Made by a program: the position numbers and the translations under genes
The notes under the pieces: model-generated
The model's input: only the letters and a program-made list of their open reading frames with translations
Databases searched by the model: none
Told to the model about the DNA's origin: nothing
Assembly: GCF_000745175.1 (NCBI RefSeq)
Contig: NZ_JQNI01000002.1
Span: 1,463,501-1,527,500, forward strand
DNA length: 64,000 bases
Direction: 5' to 3'
Source: Deinococcus sp. YIM 77859
Lineage (GTDB): Bacteria; Deinococcota; Deinococci; Deinococcales; Deinococcaceae
Shown here: one piece after another, positions 21,977-34,524 of the stretch
Position numbering within the stretch: the first letter of the stretch is position 1
Layout of the letters: every line of letters starts with the position of its first letter

Positions 21977-22050
21977 GCTACCGCCGCCCCCACGGCAGAC
22001 GCCCCGCACCATCCGCGCAGAAGGCGGAATGCGGGGCGCTTGGGGCAACT

Positions 22051-22242
22051 TCAGGCGAGCAGGGCCACCTGCTGCGGGTCGGCTTTGAGGGTGACACGGC
22101 CCTTGAGGTACAGGTCATTGAGCGCCTGCTGCCCAAAGATCCGCGCGAGCCGGGTACTCGTCAGTTCGATGGTTCGGCCGGAGACTTTCAGGCGGACGAT
22201 ATCGATGGTTCCAGGCACCCAGGTGCAGGAAAGTTCGTGCAT
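22051..22242 (-). CDS. Small hypothetical protein, 63 residues
   Basis: MHELSCTWVPGTIDIVRLKV... ends VTLKADPQQVALLA. The ATG has a clear GGAGG 6-7 nt upstream, which argues for a real gene. It looks like a compact single domain with alternating beta/helix character; no family recognised. It lies upstream of the M20 gene on the same strand, with a 74-bp gap. Confidence 0.6.
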   Translation of the reverse strand: MHELSCTWVPGTIDIVRLKVSGRTIELTSTRLARIFGQQALNDLYLKGRVTLKADPQQVALLA

Positions 22243-22409
22243 TCACGCCTCCAGTGGGAGTGGGTTGATGCCCCCGCACGTGCAGGGGGGCAGGTGGTCG
22301 ACCGCTCCAGTACGCTCAGGCTAGACCGTGACCGTGCTCGCTGGGCAAGAACCAGCTTTTGCCCTCTTGAGCGAAACATCATGAGGCCCAACTTGTGGTT
22401 GACTGCCGT

Positions 22410-24404
<1,995 letters not shown>

Positions 24405-24427
24405 GTCTACGCTCGCCGAAAAGGAAG

Positions 24428-24452
24428 AAGGCCGGTCGTCACCGGCCTTTTT
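24428..24452. terminator. Bidirectional intrinsic terminator
   Basis: GGCCGGT / ACCGGCC stem with loop CGTC, followed by T5 on the plus strand, between the convergent S9 peptidase and RGG-type genes. It should terminate the peptidase transcript; the A-rich upstream part allows some action in reverse. Confidence 0.75.
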
Positions 24453-24472
24453 CCACCCTCTTGCGGCGCGCC

Positions 24473-25210
24473 CTACTCCTCGTCGCGGCGCTTGTTGCCC
24501 CAGCCACGGTCGGCACGGGCCCGGGGGCGAAACTCGCGGTCACCGAAGTCCTGGCGGTCCTCGCGGGGACGGAAGCCCCCCTGCCCGCCCTGGTAACCGC
24601 CCTCGCGGTCACCACGGAAGCCGCCCCGATCTTCACGCGGGCGGAAGCCCCCCCGATCTTCGCGGGGACGGAAGCCCCCTTGCCCGCCCTGGTAACCGCC
24701 CTCGCGGTCACCACGGAAGCCGCCCCGATCTTCACGCGGGCGGAAGCCCCCCCGATCTTCGCGGGGACGGAAGCCCCCCTGCCCGCCCTGGTAACCGCCC
24801 TCGCGGTCACCACGGAAGCCGCCGCGATCTTCACGCGGACGGAAGCTCCCCCGATCTTCGCGGGGACGGAAGCCCCCCTGCCCGCCCTGGCTCTCGCGCA
24901 GTTCGCGCATCTCGCGGCGCAGGCCGCGGATTTCTTTGCTCTGGGCCTCGAGCATCTCCTTCATCTCGCCCAGCAGCGCGAGCAGGTCGTCAGCGTCGAT
25001 GTACTCGTCCTCGCCCTCCTCGTCCCCCGCCACGTTGCCGCCCTCTAGGGCAGCGCTCAAGCCCTCATGTTCAGCCTCCTGGGCGTCCAGCACGGGGTCC
25101 TCGTCGGGTTCGCCCTGAAGCTCGGGCAGGATGCCCCGCAGTTCTTCCGGAGTCTCGGTCGCGCCCCCGCCCATCGCGTTCGGGGTGTGCTGCCTGGTAT
25201 CGTCGGTCAT
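24473..25210 (-). CDS. Acidic, coiled-coil and RGG-like repeat protein
   Basis: 245-residue protein of unknown function in three parts. Residues 1-75 are acidic (DEEGEDEYIDADD). Residues about 74-107 form a coiled coil (LLALLGEMKEMLEAQSKEI). The rest is a glycine- and arginine-rich tail made of FRPREDRGG, FRGDREGG and YQGGQGG modules. The tail repeats a 33-residue unit just over three times, matching a 99-bp DNA repeat. Such RGG-type disordered tails bind RNA or drive condensation in other proteins; that role is inference here. It is convergent with the S9 gene behind a terminator. Confidence 0.75.
   Translation of the reverse strand: MTDDTRQHTPNAMGGGATETPEELRGILPELQGEPDEDPVLDAQEAEHEGLSAALEGGNVAGDEEGEDEYIDADDLLALLGEMKEMLEAQSKEIRGLRREMRELRESQGGQGGFRPREDRGSFRPREDRGGFRGDREGGYQGGQGGFRPREDRGGFRPREDRGGFRGDREGGYQGGQGGFRPREDRGGFRPREDRGGFRGDREGGYQGGQGGFRPREDRQDFGDREFRPRARADRGWGNKRRDEE
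24582..24890. repeat. 99-bp tandem coding repeat
   Basis: Copies of a GC-rich unit begin with TGCCCGCCCTGG at 24582, 24681, 24780 and 24879, an exact 99-bp period. It encodes the 33-residue Gly/Arg-rich module, and its internal FRPREDRGG part is itself a 27-bp near-duplication. Repeat number may vary between strains. Confidence 0.9.
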
Positions 25211-25365
25211 GATCTTCCTTTCCCTGCGCCTTCCCGGTGAGCCGGGCGGCCTGCCCTCCTCGGGCGCGCAGGCGTACCCCGGAGTCTACCACCTGTGCAG
25301 CGGCGGGGCTCAGGGACAGGTACGGGAAAGCGGGGCGAAGTCCCATGACCGTTCTCCCGCGTCCC

Positions 25366-25371
25366 TATACT
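25366..25371 (+). promoter_or_regulatory. -10 box of a probable leaderless promoter for the NMT1-like gene
   Basis: TATACT lies 7 nt before the ATG at 25379, the same arrangement as at 42825. The -35 is weak. Confidence 0.5.
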
Positions 25372-25378
25372 CGCCCTC

Positions 25379-26335
<957 letters not shown>

Positions 26336-26366
26336 GGCGAAGCAGACCAGCGGGGACCCAGCCGCG

Positions 26367-26864
26367 TTATCTGCTGTCTTTGTCGCCCCCTAGGAGGTCA
26401 CCCAGGGCCCGGCTGACGTCAGAGGGCTTCTGGTATTCCTCGTCGGAAAGGCGGCCTAGGGCTGCGCGCACGTTCTCATCCGCGCCGTTGTGCTCGGCGG
26501 CCTCGATCAGGGCCCGCTTGCTGGCCGGATAATCCACGCCCCTGAGATGCTTCTGAAGCTGAATGGGATTGATTCCCGCGTCCTCGTCTCGGTCGCCGTC
26601 CCGCTCCGGTCGGTCGTCTTGGTCCTTATGGCCTCTGTGCCCGCGACCTTCCGGGCTCTCATCGTCACCTCCCCCGTTGTCGCCAAGGGCCCGGCTCACG
26701 TCGGCGGGGGTCTGGTATTCCTCGTCGGGAAGCGCGTTCAGGGCCGCGCGCATGTCCTCATCCGCGCCGTTGCGTTCGGCCGCCGCCACGAGGTCCCGCT
26801 TGCTGGCCGGGTAGTCCACGCCCCTGAGGTGCTTTTGAAGCTGGATCGGGTTGATCTTTGCCAT
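26367..26864 (-). CDS. Protein with two DUF2795 domains
   Basis: 165-residue protein made of two almost identical halves, each with INPIQLQKHLRGVDYPASKR, an AA(E)(R/H)NGADE(D/N) helix and (L)(P/S)DEEYQ(T/K)P(A/S)DVSRALGD. A charged linker (about 63-95, Asp/Arg/Gly-rich) joins them. DUF2795 is of unknown function. The DNA copies are also close to identical, so the duplication is recent or under gene conversion. ATG at 26864 has an AGGAGGG just upstream. Confidence 0.85.
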   Translation of the reverse strand: MAKINPIQLQKHLRGVDYPASKRDLVAAAERNGADEDMRAALNALPDEEYQTPADVSRALGDNGGGDDESPEGRGHRGHKDQDDRPERDGDRDEDAGINPIQLQKHLRGVDYPASKRALIEAAEHNGADENVRAALGRLSDEEYQKPSDVSRALGDLLGGDKDSR

Positions 26865-26932
26865 GTCGCCCTCCTGGGGCCAATTATCCGGGCCGGGAGG
26901 CACCGCGAAGGCTCACGGACCTTTACACCCGC

Positions 26933-28576
26933 TTAAGCCGGGAGAGGCTGAAGCAGCTCGTTTTCCAGCACGACGGGCAGCGCCAGCGTCTGGTAGCCCT
27001 GCTCGTCAAACAGCACAGTTATCTTCTCACCCTCATACCGCACCACCTGGCCCGTGCCAAAGCTGGGGTGCCGGACGCGGCTGCCCAGGGCAAAGGGCAC
27101 CTTCGTGCCCGCTTCCGCTCCCGGACTGTGGCCCGCGTCGCAGTTGTCACAGCGGCCACAGGGCGGGCTGTACTGCTCGCCGAAGTAGCTCAGCAGGTAC
27201 TCGCGGCGGCAGGCCCGCATCTCGGCGTAGCCGCGCATCATCTCCAGTCGGGACCACTCGAAGATGCGGCGGTGTTCCTGCGCCAACGCCGCCTCAGCCG
27301 CCACCTCCGGAGCCTCCGGCCCCTCAAAGGCCACCACCTGGCCGCTGGGTAGTACCTCGAGCGCCCCGACCTCCTCCAGGCGGCTCACGGCGCTCAGCAG
27401 GCGGCTGGGCGAGAGGCCGGTTTCCTCGCGCAGCTCGGCGGGGTCCACCGGCTCGGCATGCTGCTGCGCGGCCCGCAGGACCTGTTCGACTTGGTCGGCG
27501 TCCACAACAGCCGTGCCCGCGAAGAAGCGGCGCAGCTTGAGGTCGCCGGGCGTGAAAAAGAGGATGGCAGAAGCCGCTTCCCCGTCCCGTCCTGCTCGCC
27601 CGATCTCCTGGTAGTAGGCGTCGATGGACCCGGAAATGTCGAGGTGATGCACAAAACGCACGTTCGGCTTGTCGATGCCCATCCCAAAGGCGGTGGTGGC
27701 TACAATCACTTCCAGCTCATCCGCCATAAACGCGGTCTGCACGGCCTCGCGCGCGCTGGCGGTCATCCCAGCGTGGTAGGCGGCCGCCTGCACCCCACGT
27801 TCCCCCAGATCGCGTGCGAACGCTTCTGCTCCCCTGCGGGTGGCCGCGTAGACAATGCCGGGTTTGTGAGCCTCCACCACGGCCTCCAGCAGGGCCGTCC
27901 GTTTGGTGCCCTCGTCCGCGAACGGCCGAACCGCAAGGTGGATGTTGGGGCGGTCGAAGCCGCGTACGAGCACGCGGGGGTGACGCATGCCCAGCCGGGC
28001 GACGATCTCCTCCCGTACGGGCGGCGCGGCAGTCGCGGTGAGGGCCAGGACGGTCGGGTGCCCCAACGCCTCCACCACCCCGCCAAGCCGCAGGTACTCC
28101 GGGCGGAAGTCGTGGCCCCATTCGGAGACGCAGTGCGCCTCGTCGACCACGAACAGCGAGGGTTCGGCGGCCCGCAGGCGTTCTAGCGTCTCCTCGCTGC
28201 TGAGCTGCTCGGGGGCCAAGAACAGAAATTCGAGGTCACCCTCCTCCAAAGCAGCAAAGGTTGCCGCGCGCTCAGCGGGTTTCACGGTGGAGTTGATCAG
28301 GGCCGCCTGACCGGGCGCGCTTTCCTCCAGCGCCTCCACCTGGTCCCGTTGCAGCGCAATCAGGGGGGAAACGACGACGGTCGGCCCGCTCAGCGAGAGC
28401 GCCGCGATCTGGTAGATGGCCGACTTGCCGCTGCCGGTCGGCATGATGGCGAGGGTGTCGTGGCCCGCCAAGACGGACTCGATGGCTTCTTTCTGGCCGG
28501 CGTGCAGGTGATCGTACCCAAAAACGTCCTGGGCGATGCGCTGCGCGCGTTGCATGGTTTTGGTGGATCGGGGCAT
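26933..28576 (-). CDS. RecQ family DNA helicase, short form
   Basis: 3'-5' DNA helicase of repair and recombination, 547 residues. Walker A MPTGSGKS is at about 45-52, DEAH at 145-148, TATAAPPVREE motif III, the RecQ motifs GIDKPNVRFVHHLDISGS and QEIGRAGRDGE, and RQC zinc cysteines CRREYLLSYF plus CGRCDNC. The usual winged-helix and HRDC region is missing. Instead the C-terminus ends in a small Tudor-like module GSRVRHPSFGTGQVVRYEGE..., the same type found at the end of UvrD/PcrA. This differs from the main deinococcal RecQ with HRDC repeats, so it is likely a paralogue. Confidence 0.9.
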   Translation of the reverse strand: MPRSTKTMQRAQRIAQDVFGYDHLHAGQKEAIESVLAGHDTLAIMPTGSGKSAIYQIAALSLSGPTVVVSPLIALQRDQVEALEESAPGQAALINSTVKPAERAATFAALEEGDLEFLFLAPEQLSSEETLERLRAAEPSLFVVDEAHCVSEWGHDFRPEYLRLGGVVEALGHPTVLALTATAAPPVREEIVARLGMRHPRVLVRGFDRPNIHLAVRPFADEGTKRTALLEAVVEAHKPGIVYAATRRGAEAFARDLGERGVQAAAYHAGMTASAREAVQTAFMADELEVIVATTAFGMGIDKPNVRFVHHLDISGSIDAYYQEIGRAGRDGEAASAILFFTPGDLKLRRFFAGTAVVDADQVEQVLRAAQQHAEPVDPAELREETGLSPSRLLSAVSRLEEVGALEVLPSGQVVAFEGPEAPEVAAEAALAQEHRRIFEWSRLEMMRGYAEMRACRREYLLSYFGEQYSPPCGRCDNCDAGHSPGAEAGTKVPFALGSRVRHPSFGTGQVVRYEGEKITVLFDEQGYQTLALPVVLENELLQPLPA

Positions 28577-28646
28577 GAATGCTTCCTTTCAGGGCTCGGG
28601 TGGACGGTTGAACTTTCGGAATCCGGAATATGTCCGTGAGCAGCGT

Positions 28647-29648
<1,002 letters not shown>

Positions 29649-29951
29649 AGCGTCTCCCCCCCGGCAACCGGCAGGGCAGAACGCAGCCCGTTTCGGTGTC
29701 CTGGGTGCACCCTTGGCCTTGAAGTTCCTGACATACCCACCCACAGTGAAGCAAAGGGCACTCAGGCAAAGCCACCACCTTCAGAAACGGGCCTTGTTTC
29801 TTTTTAAAGCTTTAAGGAGAAAGGGCTGAATCTGCCTTCAGCCCTCACAAATGTCCGCCCGATACGCAGAGTGGCCTATGCAGCGTTCCGCGGCTTCCTC
29901 ACTGCTCACTCACCTGCTACTGTAAGGCATCACCGGAAGGAGGTGCCGTGC
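29649..29951. other. Structured intergenic region between corA and the mini-ORF
   Basis: 303 bp without a supported gene. In the corA direction it contains arms GAAACGGGC (plus strand 29784-29792) and GCCCGTTTC (29686-29694) that could pair over an 89-nt loop. The loop holds the palindrome GGGTGCACCC (29703-29712) and a GGC-TTT-GCC hairpin. Further out are a 12-bp palindrome TTAAAGCTTTAA (29804-29815) and a perfect 9-bp hairpin AGGGCTGAA/TTCAGCCCT (29822-29845). A metal-responsive leader for corA is conceivable; I do not recognise a known riboswitch class. Confidence 0.5.
29918..29923 (+). promoter_or_regulatory. Extended -10 for the mini-ORF / RIO-kinase unit
   Basis: TGCTACTGT gives an extended -10 (TACTGT at 29918-29923) about 29 nt upstream of the ATG at 29952. 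No good -35 is visible. Confidence 0.35.
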
Positions 29952-30065
29952 ATGACCGACAACCCCACTGGCAGCCTGACCGCGACCCTACAGGAACTTC
30001 TCGCCGCCCCCAGGAGTTACTTTGCCGCACCCCATCCCACCGGTTCCTCGCTTCTGCACGCGTAA
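29952..30065 (+). CDS. 37-residue ORF upstream of the RIO-like kinase
   Basis: Frame MTDNPTGSLTATLQELLAAP... ending SSLLHA and a TAA stop. It has a near-consensus Shine-Dalgarno (AAGGAGGTG) 7 nt before the ATG, one of the best in the window. The kinase gene begins 18 nt after the stop. It may be a short conserved protein or a leader peptide controlling kinase translation. No family recognised. Confidence 0.5.
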   Translation: MTDNPTGSLTATLQELLAAPRSYFAAPHPTGSSLLHA

Positions 30066-30083
30066 CGCGCCCCCGGGGCGCCC

Positions 30084-30965
<882 letters not shown>

Positions 30966-31019
30966 CTGCGCTTGCTGGCGGCAAAAACACGACTTGCCGA
31001 GTGTTCTAAGCTTTTCCGT

Positions 31020-31412
31020 ATGCGCACCCTCGAAACCTGCCTGTACGTGGATGACCTCAACCGGGCCGAGACCTTCTACTCGGAGGTGCTCGGCCTCCCG
31101 CTGTACGGCAAGGTGGCGGGGCGGCACCTGTTTTACCGGCTGGAGGACAGCATGCTGCTGATCTTCGACCCGCGGGCAAGCGCGCAGCCGGGCGACGTGC
31201 CCCCACACGCCGGGAAGCCGGGCGGGCACGCTTGCCTCGCCATTCGGCGGGAGGAGACGGACAGCTGGCAGGCACGGCTGGAAGAACGTGGCCTCAAGGT
31301 CACCCGTTATGCCTGGGGGGACCGCGGCGAGAGCCTGTACTTCGAGGACCCTGCCGGGAACGTGCTGGAACTCGCCCCTCCGAGCATCTGGGGCTTTACG
31401 CTGAAAGAATGA
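31020..31412 (+). CDS. VOC/glyoxalase-fold protein
   Basis: 130-residue metalloenzyme fold of the vicinal oxygen chelate superfamily. It shows the pattern LYVDDLNRAETFYSEVLGLPL at the start, GGHACLAIRREE in the middle (His) and SLYFEDPAGNVLELAPPSIWG at the end (Glu). This is close to glyoxalase/bleomycin- or fosfomycin-resistance-like proteins; function not assigned. Its stop overlaps the start of the 31-codon ORF as ATGA. Confidence 0.85.
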   Translation: MRTLETCLYVDDLNRAETFYSEVLGLPLYGKVAGRHLFYRLEDSMLLIFDPRASAQPGDVPPHAGKPGGHACLAIRREETDSWQARLEERGLKVTRYAWGDRGESLYFEDPAGNVLELAPPSIWGFTLKE

Positions 31413-31504
31413 GCCGTCCCCTCACCTTTCTCCTCGTCCTGCTCCCCTTCCTGCTCGCCTCGAGTGCAGCGCAGCGGCGAAAGGACGCCAAGCGTGAGCG
31501 TTAA
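31409..31504 (+). CDS. 31-residue hydrophobic ORF bridging two genes
   Basis: MSRPLTFLLVLLPFLLASSA plus a charged Arg/Lys-rich end. It starts in an ATGA overlap with the VOC gene stop, and its own end overlaps the start of the CitE-like gene by 11 bp (GTGAGCGTTAA). It could be a single-pass membrane microprotein or a device for translational coupling. No homologue recognised. Confidence 0.4.
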   Translation: MSRPLTFLLVLLPFLLASSAAQRRKDAKRER

Positions 31505-32318
31505 GCCCTGGCGCTCCGTGCTGTACGTTCCCGGCGACAAGCCGCGCGCGATCGAAAAGGCCCGGACGCTGCACGCCGACGCTGTCATCCTCGATCTAGA
31601 GGATGCCGTTGCCCCCGAGCACAAGGACGCGGCGCGCGGCAACGTGAAGGAGGCGTTGGCGTGGCGCTGGCCGGGACCGCTCCTCGTGCGGGTCAACGGC
31701 CTGGGCACGCCCTGGGAACATTCCGACCGCGAGATGGCCCTGCTCGCGGGCGTAGACGGCCTGGTCCTGCCCAAGGTGGAGGACGCCCGCACCGTGCGTG
31801 ACCTGCACCTGCGCGTCCCCCTCTGGGCAATGATCGAGACGCCCCTGGGCGTGCTGCGCGCCCCCGAGATTGCAGCCGTGCCGGGCGTGGCCGGCCTGAT
31901 CGTGGGTGCCAACGATCTGGCGCGGGCGCTGCGAACCCGCCCGCATCCACAGAGACTGCCACTGCTGCAGGCCCTTTCGGCGGTCGTGCTGGCGGCGCGG
32001 GCGCACGGCAAGGTACCGCTCGACGCCGTCTTTAATGACGTGCGCGACGCCCAAGGGTTTGCCCGCGAGTGCGAACAGGGCCGCATGCTGGGCTTTGCCG
32101 GGAAAACAGTGATTCACCCGGACCAGGTGGCGGCAGCGAACGCGATCTTCGGTGTGGGCGAGACGGAGGCCGAGGACGCCCGCGCCCTCCTCGCCGCCTG
32201 GCAAGAGGCCCGTGCGGCGGGCAAAAGCGTGGCGACGTACCGTGGCGCCCTGATCGAACAGATGCACGTGGACGCGGCACAGGAGGTGCTCGAGCTCTGG
32301 GAGGCCACCCGCTCCTGA
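31494..32318 (+). CDS. CitE-like HpcH/HpaI aldolase/lyase
   Basis: Mg-dependent lyase of the citrate lyase beta/malyl-CoA lyase family, 274 residues. It has RSVLYVPGDKPRAIEKARTL, DAVILDLEDAVAP (Asp/Glu metal ligands), LVRVNG, WAMIETPLGVL, IVGANDLARALR, and GKTVIHPDQVAAAN, all typical of CitE-like stand-alone enzymes. Without CitD/CitF nearby it is not a citrate lyase complex; malyl-CoA or citramalyl-CoA-type substrates are likely. GTG at 31494 overlaps the 31-codon ORF. Confidence 0.87.
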   Translation: MSVKPWRSVLYVPGDKPRAIEKARTLHADAVILDLEDAVAPEHKDAARGNVKEALAWRWPGPLLVRVNGLGTPWEHSDREMALLAGVDGLVLPKVEDARTVRDLHLRVPLWAMIETPLGVLRAPEIAAVPGVAGLIVGANDLARALRTRPHPQRLPLLQALSAVVLAARAHGKVPLDAVFNDVRDAQGFARECEQGRMLGFAGKTVIHPDQVAAANAIFGVGETEAEDARALLAAWQEARAAGKSVATYRGALIEQMHVDAAQEVLELWEATRS

Positions 32319-32339
32319 GCCCTGTGCAGCGGTGGGGCG

Positions 32340-32379
32340 TTGCTTTATCACAGCAAATCGCTTTACTCTGATTAAGCAA
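32340..32379. promoter_or_regulatory. Promoter with operator-like dyad before psuK
   Basis: TTGCTT (32340-32345) and TACTCT (32364-32369) are spaced by 18 nt and could form the promoter. TTGCTTTATCA (32340-32350) and TGATTAAGCAA (32369-32379) are an imperfect inverted repeat (10 of 11 matches) with an 18-nt centre, which overlaps the -35, the -10 and the ATG. A repressor, perhaps the HTH domain of PsuK itself, could bind here. Confidence 0.6.
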
Positions 32380-33503
32380 TGCCCCTTCCCCTCACCGAAC
32401 GCGAACGCGCCCTGCTCGCCCTGATCCGCGAGTCGCCCCTGGGGACTCCAGAGGAGTTCGCGCGCCGTTTGGGGACCTCGCGGGCGGCCATCAATGTTCA
32501 CGTGAGCAACCTGATTCGCAAGGGGGCACTTCTGGGACGCGGCTACGTGGTCGCGCCCCAGGAGGCCCGGCGGGTGGTCGTGGTCGGCGGCGCGAATCTG
32601 GACGTCAAGGTCCGTACCCTCGCCCCCGCCGTGCTGGGCACGAGCAATCCGGGAGTGAGCACCCAGGCGCCGGGCGGCGTGGCCCGCAACATCGCGGAGA
32701 ACCTCGCGCGGCTGGGGGTGGACACGCACCTGATCGCCGTGGTGGGGCGTGACCCTCCCGGTGACCTGCTGCTGCGTGAGACGGAGGCCGCCGGAGTGGA
32801 CGTTCGTTCGGTGCTGCGGGTGGATGGCCCGACCGGCACCTACACGGCGGTGCTGGACGACCGCGGTGAACTGCTGATCGCCGTGGCGGCGATGCAGAGC
32901 ATGGACGCCCTCACACCCGCTGCCCTGCAGGAACGTCGGGGCGTGCTGCGGAGTGCGGCCTGGATCGTCTCTGATGGCAACCTCAGCGCCGAGAGCCTGA
33001 CCTCCCTGCTCACCCTCGGGGCGGAGGCGGGGGTGCCGGTGGTCTTTGAGCCGGTCAGCGTCCCCAAGGCTGCGCGGCTTCTCCCCGCCCTGCACGCTGG
33101 ACTTGCCCCCCATACCGTAACGCCGAATGTCGCGGAACTCGCCGCCCTGGTGGGCCGGGAGCTGGCTGACGCCCCAGAGTCCCTGCGGGACGCAGCCAGA
33201 GAACTCCACGCCCGGGGGGTACACACCGTCTGGGTCCGCCGGGGCGAACGCGGAAGCCTCCTCTCCACCCCGGACAGCCTGACCGAATGCCCTGCCCTTT
33301 CCGCCCAGGTGGCGGACGTGACCGGCGCGGGCGACGCGATGCTCGCCGCGTACCTCGCCGCCCTTCTCGCCGGCTCCGCTCCTGCAGAAGCTGCCCGCCA
33401 CGGCCACGCCGCCGCCGCCCTCACCGTGGAAAGCCCGCAGGCCGTTTCCCCTGCCCTCACGCCCGCAGCGGTGCGGGCACGCCTGCAACGTCCCGCGCCA
33501 TAG
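32379..33503 (+). CDS. psuK: Pseudouridine kinase with N-terminal winged helix
   Basis: PfkB/ribokinase-family kinase that phosphorylates pseudouridine, 374 residues. Residues 1-60 are a helix-turn-helix domain (LTERERALLALIRE, RLGTSRAAINVHVSNLIRKG). The kinase fold follows: VVVGGANLDVKVR, GGVARNIAENLARLG, and ADVTGAGDAMLAAYLAALL near the end with the catalytic GAGD. It is upstream of psuG with a 33-bp gap, which supports PsuK. Fused HTH-PfkB proteins are known in other bacteria; autoregulation is inferred from the dyad in front. Confidence 0.9.
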   Translation: MPLPLTERERALLALIRESPLGTPEEFARRLGTSRAAINVHVSNLIRKGALLGRGYVVAPQEARRVVVVGGANLDVKVRTLAPAVLGTSNPGVSTQAPGGVARNIAENLARLGVDTHLIAVVGRDPPGDLLLRETEAAGVDVRSVLRVDGPTGTYTAVLDDRGELLIAVAAMQSMDALTPAALQERRGVLRSAAWIVSDGNLSAESLTSLLTLGAEAGVPVVFEPVSVPKAARLLPALHAGLAPHTVTPNVAELAALVGRELADAPESLRDAARELHARGVHTVWVRRGERGSLLSTPDSLTECPALSAQVADVTGAGDAMLAAYLAALLAGSAPAEAARHGHAAAALTVESPQAVSPALTPAAVRARLQRPAP

Positions 33504-33536
33504 GCGGTCGAGAGAAGCCACCACAAAGGAGCCTTT

Positions 33537-34484
<948 letters not shown>

Positions 34485-34524
34485 ACCCCGCCAGGCCACC
34501 CCAGGACGCGCCCCCTCGCGGGGT

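Noticed and set aside
24582..24890. Direct repeats that might suggest a CRISPR array
   Set aside because: The units are contiguous, 99 bp long, in frame and coding for Gly/Arg-rich protein; no unique spacers.
29649..29951. Known M-box, NiCo or cobalamin riboswitch in front of corA
   Set aside because: Conserved cores of these classes are not seen; kept only as an unassigned structured region.
30966..31019. Start of the VOC gene at an upstream frame beginning MLAAKTRLAEC
   Set aside because: The extension is not VOC-like; the ATG at 31020 begins the conserved MRTLETCLYVDD.
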